Below are positions 23,130-35,062 of a stretch of 64,000 bases of DNA, piece after piece; the stretch's first letter is position 1, and the number at the start of each line of letters is the position of its first letter. Location of the stretch: assembly GCA_000729835.1 (NCBI GenBank), contig JFHB01000041.1, positions 124,001-188,000 of the forward strand, given 5' to 3'. The stretch comes from Atkinsonella hypoxylon. Lineage: Eukaryota; Ascomycota; Sordariomycetes; Hypocreales; Clavicipitaceae. Below the pieces are notes generated by a model. The model saw only the letters and a program-made list of their open reading frames with translations, did not search any database and had not been told where the DNA came from. A program made the position numbers and the translations under genes.

Positions 23130-24188
23130 CTTGTTAGGGAGCAGAGCAGGCTAATTGGTTTCCCTGTTGCAAGAGCAATGGGCGCAAAACGAGCGATACC
23201 AATTCTTGTCCACCGTCCCTGCCCAAGCCGATGTTGCTGCATCCCTTGGAAAGGGCAGCGTACCTTATTTTTTTCCCCTCCTGCGTGCGCCCGTATGCAA
23301 GAATTGAAATCGCGGTTTCTGGCGATCAGGAAGAAAAACATTGCGCGGTCATGAGTTGACAGCATCCAGGAACCAAGAATGCGGCTCGCGGGACTTGGGG
23401 GATTCTGAAGGCCACTTCTGTCTGATCTCAATCTCCTTCACATACCTCTGCAATTGTCAAAAATAACAAACCTTGACAAGCTTCGCCTCTGCTACGGCAG
23501 CCATCACGGACACTGCTGGGCTGGTGTGCCAGACCCGCTTTGCTATCGACCCTCCCTTGCATCCCAACGCCCTCGCTGGTACACATCTGCAAACACTTTA
23601 GCTGCCATATGCCTATTGCGTTCGCGACACGGCTTTCATTGGTCGAGTTATGGCCTCTTTAGGTTGTGGACATGGATCATACCCACGAAAGGCTTCGGTG
23701 ATGAACTGCTTAACGGGACCCCCCCATTCCCCGCTGTCTGGCCCGTCTGGACCATCCCGACTCCTCACCCCATCCCACCCTCCTTGAGATCTCTTGCAGA
23801 TAGATCTTCATAATTAGGTTGAGGGGCGAACAATTGCGAGTTGGGTAGCCCTGTAATTAGCCCTTTGTCAATATGATACCTCGAAGCTCTCCATCCTCGC
23901 ACCGATAGTCTTGGATTTATACAGCCTCTGGTTCTCCCGGGAAATGAGCCTCCGTTCCAGTCAAATTCATCACTCTACTCAGATAATACATTTATCCCAT
24001 CATTCCACATCTTCAAAATTCCTCTCAGCATTTCTTGTCCCTTTCAACTTGCTCTTTTAACTTCCTGTTCCTAGTTTGTGGCTATTGCACAAGGCATTTG
24101 CGTTTGTCTTCTGGATTCAGTGGCGAGCTTTGTTCTCGTCGGCGACTCCAACTGGCATTCCATCTACTCACTTTGCCACTGATGAACA
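23130..24188. promoter_or_regulatory. abaA upstream region with candidate AbaA and BrlA sites
   Basis: No gene is seen between mrd1 and abaA. In Aspergillus, abaA is activated by BrlA and by its own product, with AbaA binding CATTCY. CATTCC occurs at 24001-24006 and again near 24156, and a BrlA-type site in reverse orientation (TCCCTTG) at 23553-23559. Such short motifs are frequent by chance, so this is suggestive only. The region is pyrimidine-rich close to the start. Confidence 0.35.
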
Positions 24189-27020
24189 ATGTCTTCACTC
24201 TTTCAGCCAAGGCCTGTGTTGTCATCGCAGCGTTACTCGCAGTCTCCGGACTATGTGGACACGGGACGCATGCATTCTGGCAGAGCTCCGCTGCGTGACA
24301 CCACTGGTAATGCTCAGTCGCATAGCTTCAATGGTCTAGTATCATGCTACCAGAACCAAGTGACATTGTCACCAGCTATGCAGTCGACTATTCCTGCCCC
24401 TATGGTCCCATCACAGTCCCTCGACTGCCTCTACAGAAACCCAACCCCTCGTCAACAGCCGCGGTATCAAAGACGGCAAAAGGCCTCCATCAACCCTCTT
24501 TACTTCTGGCCGGCCTTCCGCCAGTATCGAAACAGGCAAGCACACAAAGATACTCAAAAAGACAAGGGTGGTGTATGGCGGCGACCGGAGCTTGAAGATG
24601 CGTTCGTTGACTGTAAGTGAACCCAACTCTGAATTTACCAAATACTCTGGTTTGGCAAGAATCTGATAGCCTGCTTTTAGCTGTTTTGCTTATGCCCCAT
24701 ATGGGCCGCCGCAAATTCTCCATGGGAGGCAAGCTGCACGGCCGTAATATGCTCATTAGCGAATATATTTTTGTCATTTGCATTGCCGTACTTGGAAGCA
24801 AAGAGATCTTCCGTATCGACAATAGCAATGAAAGCATAGAACAGATGGGACGCAAACAAGTGTCAAGCCATATGCAAGTCGTCAAGAAATTCTTCGAGGA
24901 CCTACGTTGCTGTAAGTTGAGCCAATGTTCCTCCGCTGGGTTTTGAGAACCTTGGAACGTTTGAAGCAGCATATGTTAACCAGTACTCCACAACAGTCCA
25001 CTTCCTGTTCCCTTCGGAGGAGAAGAGGGAGCCAGGATCTACCAATTCGGACGACTACTACGATGAAGAAGAGCAAGAATCCTTCAAGTCAAATCCCGTT
25101 CTTACGGCTCTTGCCGAAGGACGGGTGCCGGACGTCAAGCCCAACTACGAGTACTTTTCCCAGCTTTTGGCCTTGCAATCATCCATTTGCGCACGACCAA
25201 AGACATGCGAGATATTTGTTTCATCTTCTGATGTCAAAATCCGTGATGACATCGCCTATGATGCTCATGATACTCCTCTGGACCAGGAATCATTTCCTCA
25301 TCTGAACAAATACTCTAATTGCGATGACAGCCCCAACGTTCTCGGAAAGGACGTTTTGCTGCACGAATACACCCGCTCGCTTGATCGAACCACTTCAGTT
25401 TGCGCCAAATCAGTAACTCGCCGCTGGCAAAAGGATGCCCCTGCCATGTACGAGACACTTGACCTCCCATCCAGGGATGAGCAGTGTCTGCTGCTGGAGA
25501 TGTGTGCAACCCTAGAACTTCACGAGCACGCCAAGTTTCCGTCAGGCTCTGAGCTGACGGGGTTTGTTGAAGTGGCAATCACTCAACCTGCTCTGCAAAA
25601 TCACCGCTGGAAGTGTATCACACGCCTCACCAGACCTGCCGAGCTTCACAGTGAAGACAGCAAACAGGGTGTGTATACTAACGATAGTGGAATTCATCGC
25701 CGAGGTTGCAATGATGCGAAAGTCGACTGCGACTGCCACACTCGGCCTCGACAGGACATCCATGTCCCTTTTCCCGCTGTCGAGTGGGCTAGCATTCTTA
25801 GCATGGCAGTGCAGTACCCCGATGTTGAGCACCAGCGAATGAGGTTGAAGCGCCGCAAATATGCCGATGGTAAGGGGACCAAGAAAGACCTGGATCGCGC
25901 TGGCAGCAAGCGCAAGCGTTTCGAAGATGAAGGCGATGCTGCATCATGGGCTCGCCGGGAGCTGACCGGCAGCGATTTGATCTGCAAAGTGGCTATGTAC
26001 CAAGAACTATGGTCTTGCGCACCTGATTCGACACAGTGGACTCGCCAGGCCATCATCTTCTGGCGCTTCAACACAACGAACCAGTGGCACAAGTATAACC
26101 CTGTCTTCAGGCCCGCTGGGACGAGCTGGCGATGGTTGACCATTAATGACCCAATGTCCCGATATCATCAGCAGAAGGCATTGGTATATCCGCAAGTTGG
26201 CATATCTCGAGATGCTATCATGTCACCGACTCCTTCGATCAACCAGCATCTTACGGCATCTATGAACGAAACCTTTCACTCTTGGGATCAGGGTAACCAT
26301 GGGCCGCCCCATGCACCCCATGTTCCTCACGTGCCGCCGCTACAAACTCCTAACAATAGCATTGGATTATTCGATACCTACGCGAATGGACTGGCCACGC
26401 CTCCACCCACGGCTACACTGCCGTCCACATACTCGGCGGGTCCCTACGATAGCAGTAGTGGCAGTTTTGACGCCAGGAGCGCGAGTTTCGATGCCAGGAG
26501 TGGCAGTTTCGACGCTAGGAGCGGTAGCTTTGACGCCAATATGGGTTCTGGTAATGGTGTGGGATTCCTCCCGACTACCGGACCTGCTTCGCAACACGAG
26601 AGACAGCCTGCTTCATTAGGCAACGGTCAAGGTTTTTTCGACGAACAGCAGTCATTCTCAGAGGTCAAGCCTATCAACACCGCAGTTACTTCTTACATGG
26701 CTGCAACTACAGGTCTTGAACTACCTAACCAGCTTGTATTCGACAACGCAGGTGTGGACACCACCATCCAAGGCTGGGACATGTCCGCCTTGGATAGTTG
26801 GTCCGCAGCTTCTGCGCCAGCCAGCGCAACGACCGAATGGGCACCAACCCATAAGATGGAAGGACCTGCAGAACACCACACTGCCACAATTTGGGGACCT
26901 CAGTGGCCTCTGTCTGCAGGAGCAGCCCCAGATTCACACGAACGGGGTGGAAGCCCGCGACCGTTCAAGAGGAGACGCGAGACGATTGATGTGGGAGTGC
27001 CTGTCACTGCTAGATGGTGA
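24189..27020 (+). CDS. abaA: Conidiation regulator AbaA, TEA/ATTS-domain transcription factor
   Basis: Three exons, 24189-24612, 24681-24911 and 24997-27020, encode 892 residues. The introns are 68 and 85 nt, both GT-AG and phase 1. The TEA domain occupies about residues 125-220 and is interrupted by both introns. Recognisable parts are KDKGGVWRRPELEDAF, SVLLMPHMGRRKFS, GRNMLISEYI and KQVSSHMQVVKKFFEDL. The following block (FHFLFPSEEKREPGS, LGKDVLLHEYTRSLDRTTS) is typical of filamentous ascomycete AbaA. A basic KRRKYADGKGTKKDLD stretch and a Gln/Ser/Pro-rich tail follow. AbaA acts in the nucleus during conidiophore or phialide differentiation between BrlA and WetA, binding CATTCY. The tail contains a short tandem repeat annotated separately. 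Confidence 0.95.
26460..26543 (+). repeat. Four 21-bp tandem repeats inside abaA (GSFDARS units)
   Basis: Four head-to-tail 21-nt units encode GSFDARS, ASFDARS, GSFDARS and GSFDANM, at about residues 707-734 of AbaA. Third-position differences between the units show that they are not freshly copied. Confidence 0.9.
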
Positions 27021-28960
27021 GGATATAAGACAGGTTACGTATCTAATGGCATAGATGTATATCTTAAGATGTAAGATGCAAACTTGTGGTGCTAACTTAT
27101 TTCTCTCTGAATGGGTTTGTTGTATGGGGCGTTTTGAGGGGATATTCTTGGCCACTTGCACCGGCTCCGTTTGCCTGGATGATTATAATACCACATTATT
27201 AGGCACTTATTCATGAGCGTTTCAAAGTACACTATTCTCTTCCCAAGTTTCCTTTTCATAAGCTGTGATTGTTGTCTCGCACGGCGTTGGTTTCTCGCAC
27301 GGTGTTGGTTTCTCGCACAGACAGTTACTATGTGTGACTATTACTCGAAGAACCGGCTGCTCATTCTTGGCAGAATGTCCGCCAATATTTTCTGTTATTC
27401 CCAATCTAGATATTGCGGCGTACCTTTCTAGAGGGTGGCACGATTAAATTCGACCCGTCCGAGAGACGCCACGCGCTGTATTCCACCTCGCATTCCTTTT
27501 TTTGTAAGTGTCTTTTCAAACCAAGTGGAGGCTATGCAGGAACACGCGGGTAACCCCGGACTAGTTAGCGACCCAGCTTACATTGGCAAGGGATGGGATA
27601 GTGTGGAGATGTATGTCAGGGGAAGAGAACCGGATGACGCGAACGTGTTCAAGGGTTACATGCGATATTATCTGCAAGCACTTAAGCCCCTCTAGTGAAA
27701 GTAACCCTTGGGTCTACACGAGAAGAAAAGCGTATGACGTAGTGGTCAAGGACAAATTGCCGCCGCTTACAACGTTGTTCGTGAATTACATACCACGTCG
27801 AGTACAACAAAATTTGGGGACCACTAGAAAACTCCCTTTTTTTCCCCGGTCGAATCTCACATACGGGAATCAGACAGATTCTGCATTCTTGGCGCGGAAA
27901 GAAAAACAGAGATTGCGGGAGGAATGGAATGCCGGGTAATATTGAGCATTGAGGCCGCTTGGCCGAGGGATGGAAGATGGAGGCGGGCCTGGTGTTTGCA
28001 CTATTGGAAGAGGGGCGAAGGGCCACGACATATAACGCGTGGTTGATGGAATGAAAGGGCTGAGCGGGTGAAGCTGATGATGCGGTAGGCTCTGCGCTGC
28101 CTGGGAAACAATGCTATTGTCGAGGCTGTGCAGGCTGTGCAGGCTGGGCGTTGGAATGGAGCGCCTCGTGGATGCTTGGCGGGAGGTGAGGGTGTTGATA
28201 GAGATGGTTGGTATCTAACCTTGCTTCGGGCCTACCGGGTCTGGATGCCTAGGCTAAGAACTGAGACTTGGCAAGGCCGTTCATTCCTTTCATGCAATAT
28301 TTGTTATGGAACGGAACCCGCGATTATCGAATCGGCTAAGTGTAAGATTTCGAGCTTTTGGTGTAAGCTATTCAGGGTCCTGAAGTGTCGGATATGCATC
28401 AGAAGAGTCGAGTTGGCCATCATCTTCGCAGATACCTATTGCCTAGTCTGACCCATATCTCTTCATCGTGGACCTTGACAGATCGATGATCGTCGGGCTC
28501 ACCATCTCGCTGCGATTCGTAATGAGTTGTCGCGATTCTGTTACTTGCGTTGCTAGGAAGTGGCAGATGAGATAGACGGACTGCACGACATGTCTCCCCT
28601 TCTTTCCAAGGGTACCGTGAACAAGGTTCCTAATCAAGGGGAAACTTGAGGGATTCTATTTCATGACTGGACGTAATGAAACATGAGTTACCAGCAGTCA
28701 TGACTGTTATGTTGGGAATGACGTGTATTCACTTGGAACGTACATGATCGCTAAGCGTATTGACCTCCATATGGAGAGCTGCGCGCTAAGACGAGGCGTT
28801 CAATAGCTGTACAATCGAGCCTTCCTTTCCAAGGTAGATCTTCTCGCGTCATCTAGGGCAGAGTGTGCCAAATTGTCTTGTACTAGCCTTCGTTGAGGAA
28901 GGGGAAGACCTTTGCACGACGATGGAAGTGCCGGACAATGGACACACAAAGCCGAACATT

Positions 28961-29008
28961 GCTGTGCTGTGCTGTGCTGTGCTGTGCTGTGCTGTGCTGT
29001 GCTGTGCT
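28961..29008. repeat. (GCTGT)9 microsatellite
   Basis: Nine perfect pentanucleotide units followed by a partial unit in non-coding DNA. Confidence 0.95.
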
Positions 29009-29311
29009 TTGATGTTTGTTTGTGGGAGAATGACAGCAGAGAATTCACCAAATTTGCATTTTGATTGTCACTTTATTCCCAAGTGCACATTGTCCGATTG
29101 TTCTTTCAAGCAAGCTCATGACACTTCAGACTACGACGTACCACACCATAGGAAACTGGGCCGCCTTCAAGACCACCATCACACACGCGCAAACATGTTC
29201 TATTTCTGCGCACTCATTCGAGCATGCATGAACATGTTGCCGCAAGGTCCGAAAGACAGGCCCTTTCAGGGACTGCACTACCGCCAGGAGGTTTCATCGG
29301 CCAAGCATCAT

Positions 29312-29333
29312 GGGGGGGGGGGGGGGGGGGGGG
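29312..29333. repeat. 22-bp poly-G tract
   Basis: Uninterrupted run of 22 G. It is unusual in length and also a place where sequencing length errors are common. Confidence 0.85.
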
Positions 29334-29799
29334 TTTGAGTGAAGGGGGACCAGGTCAGATGGAACAAGCTTGTGTTCGTAAACTCTTGCACAGACAAGCT
29401 TGTGGCTTGCGCGATAAGGGAAAGGATTCATGTGATAGGGAAACAATGGTCGGTGACGGGAAACATGCGGCATGCTGTGCGAGTTGCAACACGATGTTCT
29501 GAAGAATTGGATGAGGCACCGGATCAGGAAGATGCCCTCACGCAAATAAAGGCCCGGAGACTCTTTGGCGGCATCAAGCGCAGCCGTCCAAATGAGCGCA
29601 GTGATCAGGCGAATGATGGCCAGTCGTGGCGCGGGAATGGCGCGAGGTTGCGACGACGACCGTGGCAGCTATTGAGGTTAGGCGCGGAGGTTTGGCAAGA
29701 GTCACGAAAGGCTGAGCATGACAAGTGTGTGAGGTGTGTGAGTGAGTGTTGAAGTTGTTGAGTTGATTCGGCTGTAATCCCGGATGCTAGTATCCGTAC

Positions 29800-29836
29800 C
29801 AGGTGCCAGGTGCCAGGTGCCAGGTGCCAGGTGCCA
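29800..29836. repeat. Five CAGGTGC repeats
   Basis: Five perfect 7-bp units plus a partial one. Each unit contains an E-box-like CAGGTG. Confidence 0.9.
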
Positions 29837-31286
29837 GCCAACCAGGCTGCACCAGCAAGCGCTGTCAAGTGGGTCGCACGACAAAAGGCAGATGGGGGTT
29901 GCATGGAGCACAGAGGTGGGAGCACGGAGTACATGGCTGCAGAATATGCCAGGGCAGGTACATGGCCGTAACGGTGGTGCAGGGATCTGCCATGAAACAA
30001 CTGCTTCGGGTGCGTGCGTCTCCGTCATCTTGAAAAACCGGCATTGGCCAACAATGACCCAACTTCGGACAACTGTTCAACTTCTTTGCCGCAGCCTTTG
30101 AGCGCAATTTCATCTTTCCTTTGACCTTACGGCAATGCCTCAACGGTTGCTTTTGGCCCCTTGCCGCGGCCGTGAACATGACCTGTCTACCTTTCCGCTG
30201 CGCTCCCAATCCCAATCATGCCGCCTCCATGATCCCAGCTTGTCCCGGCTGTGTGCGTGGTGTAGGTCCAGATGCTTCTCCCGAGATCCATAGGCTCTTG
30301 CTTTTCCAGTTCTTTACCAACTTGTGACCCCCATAGCCTGACAATCTTTTTGTCATAGACTTGGAAACGCTCGGCCTTCGTCGTCCAAGCTCCTCCTTCT
30401 GCCAAGAAGAAACCGCCTGACGAGCCGCTTATCCGGAATCGTGCCGCTCGCTGCCCAGTTCTCTCGACAGTGATTCCACAAGGATCAGTCCGCTGCCATG
30501 GCAAGGTGAGGGCAACAGGCATCGTGAGTCTGGTGGCTGAGTTGCACCCGATTTTTTGTGCGCAAGAATAGCTGGGTTGCGAGTTGTTCCCAAATCCCTA
30601 CCAGCCGGGCCGGGTGTGATTCACTCCGCTTGCCGTCACAGATCTTGCTCTCTTAACATAAAGAAGCTTCTTGGTTCACTGTGTGCTCAATCGATAAAAG
30701 ACAGGCAAACAAAGACGCACACTGCTGCGTTGCCTACCCACCCCTGGTATTCATCATCTGGACATTGGACAAACAACTGGCAGCCTCCTCCAGCTGGCTG
30801 GTGGATCTGTCACCTGTTTACTTGAGTACAGAACAAACTCACCACGCACCTGGCCGCAGCTGTTCAGTTCCTCCGAAACCAGCCCAACCTAGGCAAGCGT
30901 TATTTTTATTTTTATTTTGAACTCTTTAGAATAACAAGAGTCTAAATAAGATCCGCACAACTCCATCAACTTACACTCCTTTTTTTCTCCGGCAAAAAAA
31001 AGCTGGCGTCCCTCATTGCGATTTTGACAGACGCATTTTGGTTTTCCCTTATTTCTATTCTCATTTTTTTTTCTCCTGGTGAGAAAAAAAAAATAGCAAA
31101 CACGACTTTTACTGCATTCCCCGGTTTTGGTTGTCGCGGAAAATACATACTATAAGAGCTTCTTCCTCTTGCACACGCCCATTTCACGCGAACCGATCTC
31201 TTTTTTCTTTCCTTCCTTCTTTATTTTTTTTTTCAGGATACAAACACAATCGAGTCACGGTGGGCAAGACAAGTCCTGAAACCAGC

Positions 31287-32705
31287 ATGTTTCGGCTTGC
31301 TTCTACCTTGGCTCTCGCTTGCTCTGTGTCTGCGCACTCATGGATAGAGTACGCTCTCCGAATAGCCCCGAATGGTACCATGGTTGGCGAGCGGGGATTC
31401 CCTCGCGGATATGTTCCTCGCGACCAGCCGGGGTTCAAGGATACAATACCCCAGCAAATCCTTCCCGCCGCAGGACAGCCGGCTTACTCTGGGCAGGAAG
31501 TCTTGAACAAGTTCCCCTTTGACGCGAATCCCAAACATCCCATGCTCCAGGCTTCTCCAGGTGAACACATCGCCATCATCCATCTCGAGAACGGACATGT
31601 CTCTTTGCCTCAAAATCAGCCGAAAAAGCCTCTGAATCGCGGTACAATCTTCTTCTACGGCACATCCGAGCCCAAACCACAAGAAAAGCTCTTCGACGTG
31701 CATCTGCGTTGGAACAAGGACGGCACAGGTGGTGACAAGAGGGGTATCCTTCTCGGAACTAAAAATTACGATGATGGACAGTGCTTCCAGCCCAACACGG
31801 CTCAGATTACCAATCAGCGAGCGGCCCAGTTCAGCGCCGACGGAGCTAAGATCTCTGAAGAGCTGCCTTGCCAATCGGACCTGAAACTTCCCGATAATTT
31901 GAAGCCCGGCAGTGTCTACACGATCTACTGGTACTGGGACTGGCCCGACTTGAACGCAGCGAGGATCAACGTGGAGAAGACCAAGGATGGCAGTTTCCCG
32001 TGGGCCGGTTCCTTTATGCGAGGTGATCCCAATCCGAATGGTTGGACCATGGACATGATTGCCAAGAACGAAAGCTACGCAAGCGTCATTGATATCAAGA
32101 TAAATGCCCAGCCCCAGGGCTTCGCCGCCAAGGCCAACGTCAAAGAGAATTGGGTTCCAAAGCAGAACATCTACTCCAAGGCCATCGAAAATCAGATGGA
32201 CAGCAACTTCCAGGTCAATGTTGGTAACCTTGGTGGCGGCGGCGGCGGCAGCGCAGCTGGGCTTGCTCTTGCTCCGCAGAACCCTCTTCCTTCAAGTGAC
32301 GCTCCTTCAAGTGACGCTCCTACTTCTTCGAATGCCTCTTTCAACTCCACGCCTTCTGCCATAACATCCAGTGCTAACGGTGGTGTCACGACCGTCACGC
32401 AGACAGTGATGGTGCCTCCCACGACAGTTCTCTGGACTGTCTTTCGCACAGTGAACCCAAGCGAGTCGTCTTCGACACAGCCTGCCTCTAGTGAGACTAC
32501 TATCACGATGACGACGCATGTGCCTCCGCCAAGTCAGAACTACGATAATAGTGACAAAGAGCCGACTTCAACCCCGGCTGCAGGCGAAGCCACGCCGGCG
32601 CCGAATCCAAACGGAGCAGATCCGCCTCCGGCAGTCATTAGTGGCGCTGCATTGAAAGTGACACCCTTCAGGCGCCGTATGGCTAGGCGTTCGCGCCTTC
32701 CATGA
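31287..32705 (+). CDS. Secreted DUF7492 / LPMO-like protein with N-terminal histidine
   Basis: A single exon of 472 codons. The chosen start MFRLASTLALACSVSA is a good signal peptide. Cleavage after Ala16 would leave His17 as first residue (HSWIEY), the arrangement that forms half of the copper histidine brace in lytic polysaccharide monooxygenases. A second candidate His lies in LENGHVSLPQ. The core has conserved-looking segments such as GFPRGYVPRDQPGFKD, YGTSEPKP, YWYWDWPD and GGDKRGILLGTKNYDD. It is followed by a Gly-rich linker and a Ser/Thr/Pro-rich C-terminal region as in cell-wall or secreted fungal proteins. No GPI-like hydrophobic end is present. I associate it with the fungal DUF7492 family; oxidase activity is inference, not shown. 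Upstream in-frame codons to 31131 look like leader sequence. Confidence 0.72.
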   Translation: MFRLASTLALACSVSAHSWIEYALRIAPNGTMVGERGFPRGYVPRDQPGFKDTIPQQILPAAGQPAYSGQEVLNKFPFDANPKHPMLQASPGEHIAIIHLENGHVSLPQNQPKKPLNRGTIFFYGTSEPKPQEKLFDVHLRWNKDGTGGDKRGILLGTKNYDDGQCFQPNTAQITNQRAAQFSADGAKISEELPCQSDLKLPDNLKPGSVYTIYWYWDWPDLNAARINVEKTKDGSFPWAGSFMRGDPNPNGWTMDMIAKNESYASVIDIKINAQPQGFAAKANVKENWVPKQNIYSKAIENQMDSNFQVNVGNLGGGGGGSAAGLALAPQNPLPSSDAPSSDAPTSSNASFNSTPSAITSSANGGVTTVTQTVMVPPTTVLWTVFRTVNPSESSSTQPASSETTITMTTHVPPPSQNYDNSDKEPTSTPAAGEATPAPNPNGADPPPAVISGAALKVTPFRRRMARRSRLP

Positions 32706-33379
32706 TCATAACAGCATCCTCGCAGGTTACGACGTGGAACAGGGGCTCGGAATGGTATAGGAGGCAGCGACGCATTGGGCGCATTTCGATCTTTTCACGC
32801 GTACATATTTGGTAGCTTTTGTCTATTTTAAATATCCCATCTCAGGCATGCATATTTGATTTAGTGACGGTGTCTGCTGGTCTGGACATGGAGTGGAAAA
32901 ATAGGAACGAATTGATTGATGCATTTGCTGAAGCTGCGCGTCTCGGTGATTTTGCATCTTGAAGTCTCTTACATGTCATCATTGAACTGTGTAACAAGTG
33001 TATCAAGTGTTGGGCTGGGGCATGCTATAACGATAACGAAGGGACATGGTTTTGGCACGTCTGAGGGCTGGGTGGAAGCAAAAGTGAGCGCGTGGTGACT
33101 TGAGCTGGAGATGCTGACCTTATCTTTCGCAAACATGTTTGCTGTGCCACGACACGGACCGAATGTGCGGATGATGGCAAACAAATGATGAAACAGCTAA
33201 TGACAATGTGTCGTTGTGTACTTGTTGTATGCCACGTCCACATCATTACATTATACGTTATTGTCATGGATCATTCAGATTGGCTGAATAGGTATAGAAT
33301 AGAGGTTGAATCACGACGACCCACAAAGCTGTTGGAATCCAAATGAAACCAAGTCACTGGACCAGAGTACAGGTCGATT
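32706..33379. other. Intergenic stretch between convergent genes
   Basis: Holds only the converging 3' ends of the DUF7492 gene and the cyclophilin gene. No gene is seen. Confidence 0.6.
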
Positions 33380-34254
33380 TCACATCTCCCCGCACTGGGC
33401 AATCACGACATCCAGATTCGGCACATCTTTGCCCCTGTACCCCGTCTTCGTAGCCTCCATCTTCCTCACCACGTCCATCCCCTCCACGACCCTGCCGAAA
33501 ACAACATGCTTGCCATCAAGGAAGGGCGTAGGAACAGTAGTGATGAAGAACTGGGAGCCATTGGAGTTGGGTCCAGCATTCTGTGCAGCAAAAACCCAGT
33601 CAGAACGATCCGCGGTAACATGAAGCACTTTTTACGAACGGGCACTTACCGCCATGGATAACAAGCCAGGCTGATCGTGCTTCAGGGTAAAGTTCTCGTC
33701 CTCAAAGGCCTTGAGGCCCCATATACAGGTCGATCCTGTGCCGTCGCCTTTGAGAAAGTCCCCGCCTTGGCACATGAAGTTTGGGATCTAGGGCGCGTGA
33801 GCTTTGCGAGGCGATGCTGTGCTGTTTAGGGGGGTAAAATTCTTACGATGCGATGGAACTTGGAGCCCTTGTATCCTTGTGGTTTGCCCTGGGCATCCTT
33901 GGACTCGCCGGTGCAGAATTGGCGGAAGTTCTCGGCTGTCTTGGGAACTACATTCTGGAAGAGCTCTAGGGTGATGCGGCCGAGGGGTTCGCCTGGTGAG
34001 CGTTAGTAGATTGGCGGGGTTGAGAAGTTTTAATGCAAGCGGTTTTCTGGCGACGGCGAGCCAGAAAGCAGGTTTTTTTTTTCACAGCATACCAAAAGAG
34101 CATACTGACCTCCTAACGTGATGTCGAAAAACACCCTGGTCACCCATTAGCTTTCGCACAATCTCACTCTCATGTCTTATTGAGATTGGGAGTGCACAAA
34201 GTTCGAGCCCGCTTACAAGGGGTTTCCAGATTCGGGCAGCTTCGTCGGCGGCAT
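33380..34254 (-). CDS. Peptidyl-prolyl cis-trans isomerase H (spliceosomal cyclophilin type)
   Basis: Five exons on the minus strand: 34254-34217, 34135-34110, 33992-33847, 33787-33650 and 33580-33380. All introns are GT-AG and phases run 2,1,0,0, giving 182 residues. The N-terminus MPPTKLPESGNPLVFFDITLGG is recovered only by splicing a 26-nt exon. The cyclophilin core is intact, with ENFRQFCTGE, GSKFHRI, MCQGGDFLKGDGTG, ENFTLKHDQPGLLSMA, GSQFFITT, FLDGKHVVFG and the final IAQCGEM. The active-site Arg (FHRI), Gln (MCQGGDF), Phe (QFFITT) and His (GKHVVFG) are present; the Trp that binds cyclosporin in CypA appears to be Phe/Leu here (TPFLDGKH). Family members of this length associate with the U4/U6.U5 tri-snRNP in the nucleus. 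An insertion (KTGYRGKDVPN) near the C-terminus is slightly longer than usual. Confidence 0.92.
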
Positions 34255-34956
34255 GGCTGTACAGGCGGACACCGATTGTCTTCAACGGCAGGTGCTTGAG
34301 GTGGCCGTGATGGATGATGATAATCGACCTTGCTGGGACTAGCTTGCAGCTGCACGACACGGATGCGCAAAAAGTCAACGGGGATGACAAAAGCGGATTA
34401 GCTGAAGAAGAACGAACGTGACCAACATGGTATTCTTACCCTGCAGCGAAGCAGAGTTGCAGACCACCCAAGGCTCGGGTTTGCGTTTTCTGGCGTGAAC
34501 AATGCCCTAGCGCGGAACCCCCTGCGTCATGGTCGTGCCAAGGGGAGATGCACCGAAAGGCAAGGCACCAGGCTCTCTGTTTGACGAGAAGCGTGCACTT
34601 CATCGACCGTCGACCTATTTCAAATACCCCGTGGCCTCCGAGGCCATCGAGTGTACTGCCTGCTAGGCCAGTTGAGACGCGTCAAAGTCTGCTGCATTAC
34701 ACGAGGCGCCTATGTACGGCCAGCAATACAGAAATGAATGACGGCAACACCTACGTCACACAAGCGACAAACTGGCCTTCGCGGCCACAAACATTGTGCC
34801 ATAACTAACTAAAGCGTGGATCGAAACGAATGCCGAGAGGATCAACAGGAGACGTGGGAGGCTATCAGGCTTTTTGTGATGGCGTCGTGCATCGTGCGCC
34901 CGTTGTGCCCCGTAACGTGCCCTTGTTTATGTCTAATTGAAACCTCGGGACATTTT

Positions 34957-35062
34957 GCTTCTTCTTCTGCTTCTTCTTCTTCTTCTGCTTCTTCTTCTGC
35001 TTCTTCTTCTTCTTCTTCTTCTTCTTCTTCTTCTTCTTCTTCTTCGACTTCGACTTCGACTT
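34957..35062. repeat. CTT-rich trinucleotide microsatellite
   Basis: About 100 bp of CTT units interrupted by CTG and closed by four TCGACT-type units. It creates spurious poly-Leu, poly-Ser, poly-Lys and poly-Glu frames, which are not genes. Confidence 0.92.

Larger units (their letters stand above)
27021..31286. other. Long gene-free stretch (about 4.3 kb)
   Basis: No spliced or single-exon gene could be supported. It holds a GCTGT microsatellite (28961-29008), a 22-bp G tract (29312-29333) and five CAGGTGC repeats (29800-29836). An open frame at 30187-30522 (minus, 111 codons) contains varied residues, but no family or splicing partner is recognised. The last part (30900-31286) is pyrimidine/AT-rich and probably holds the promoter and leader of the secreted-protein gene downstream. 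Confidence 0.5.
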
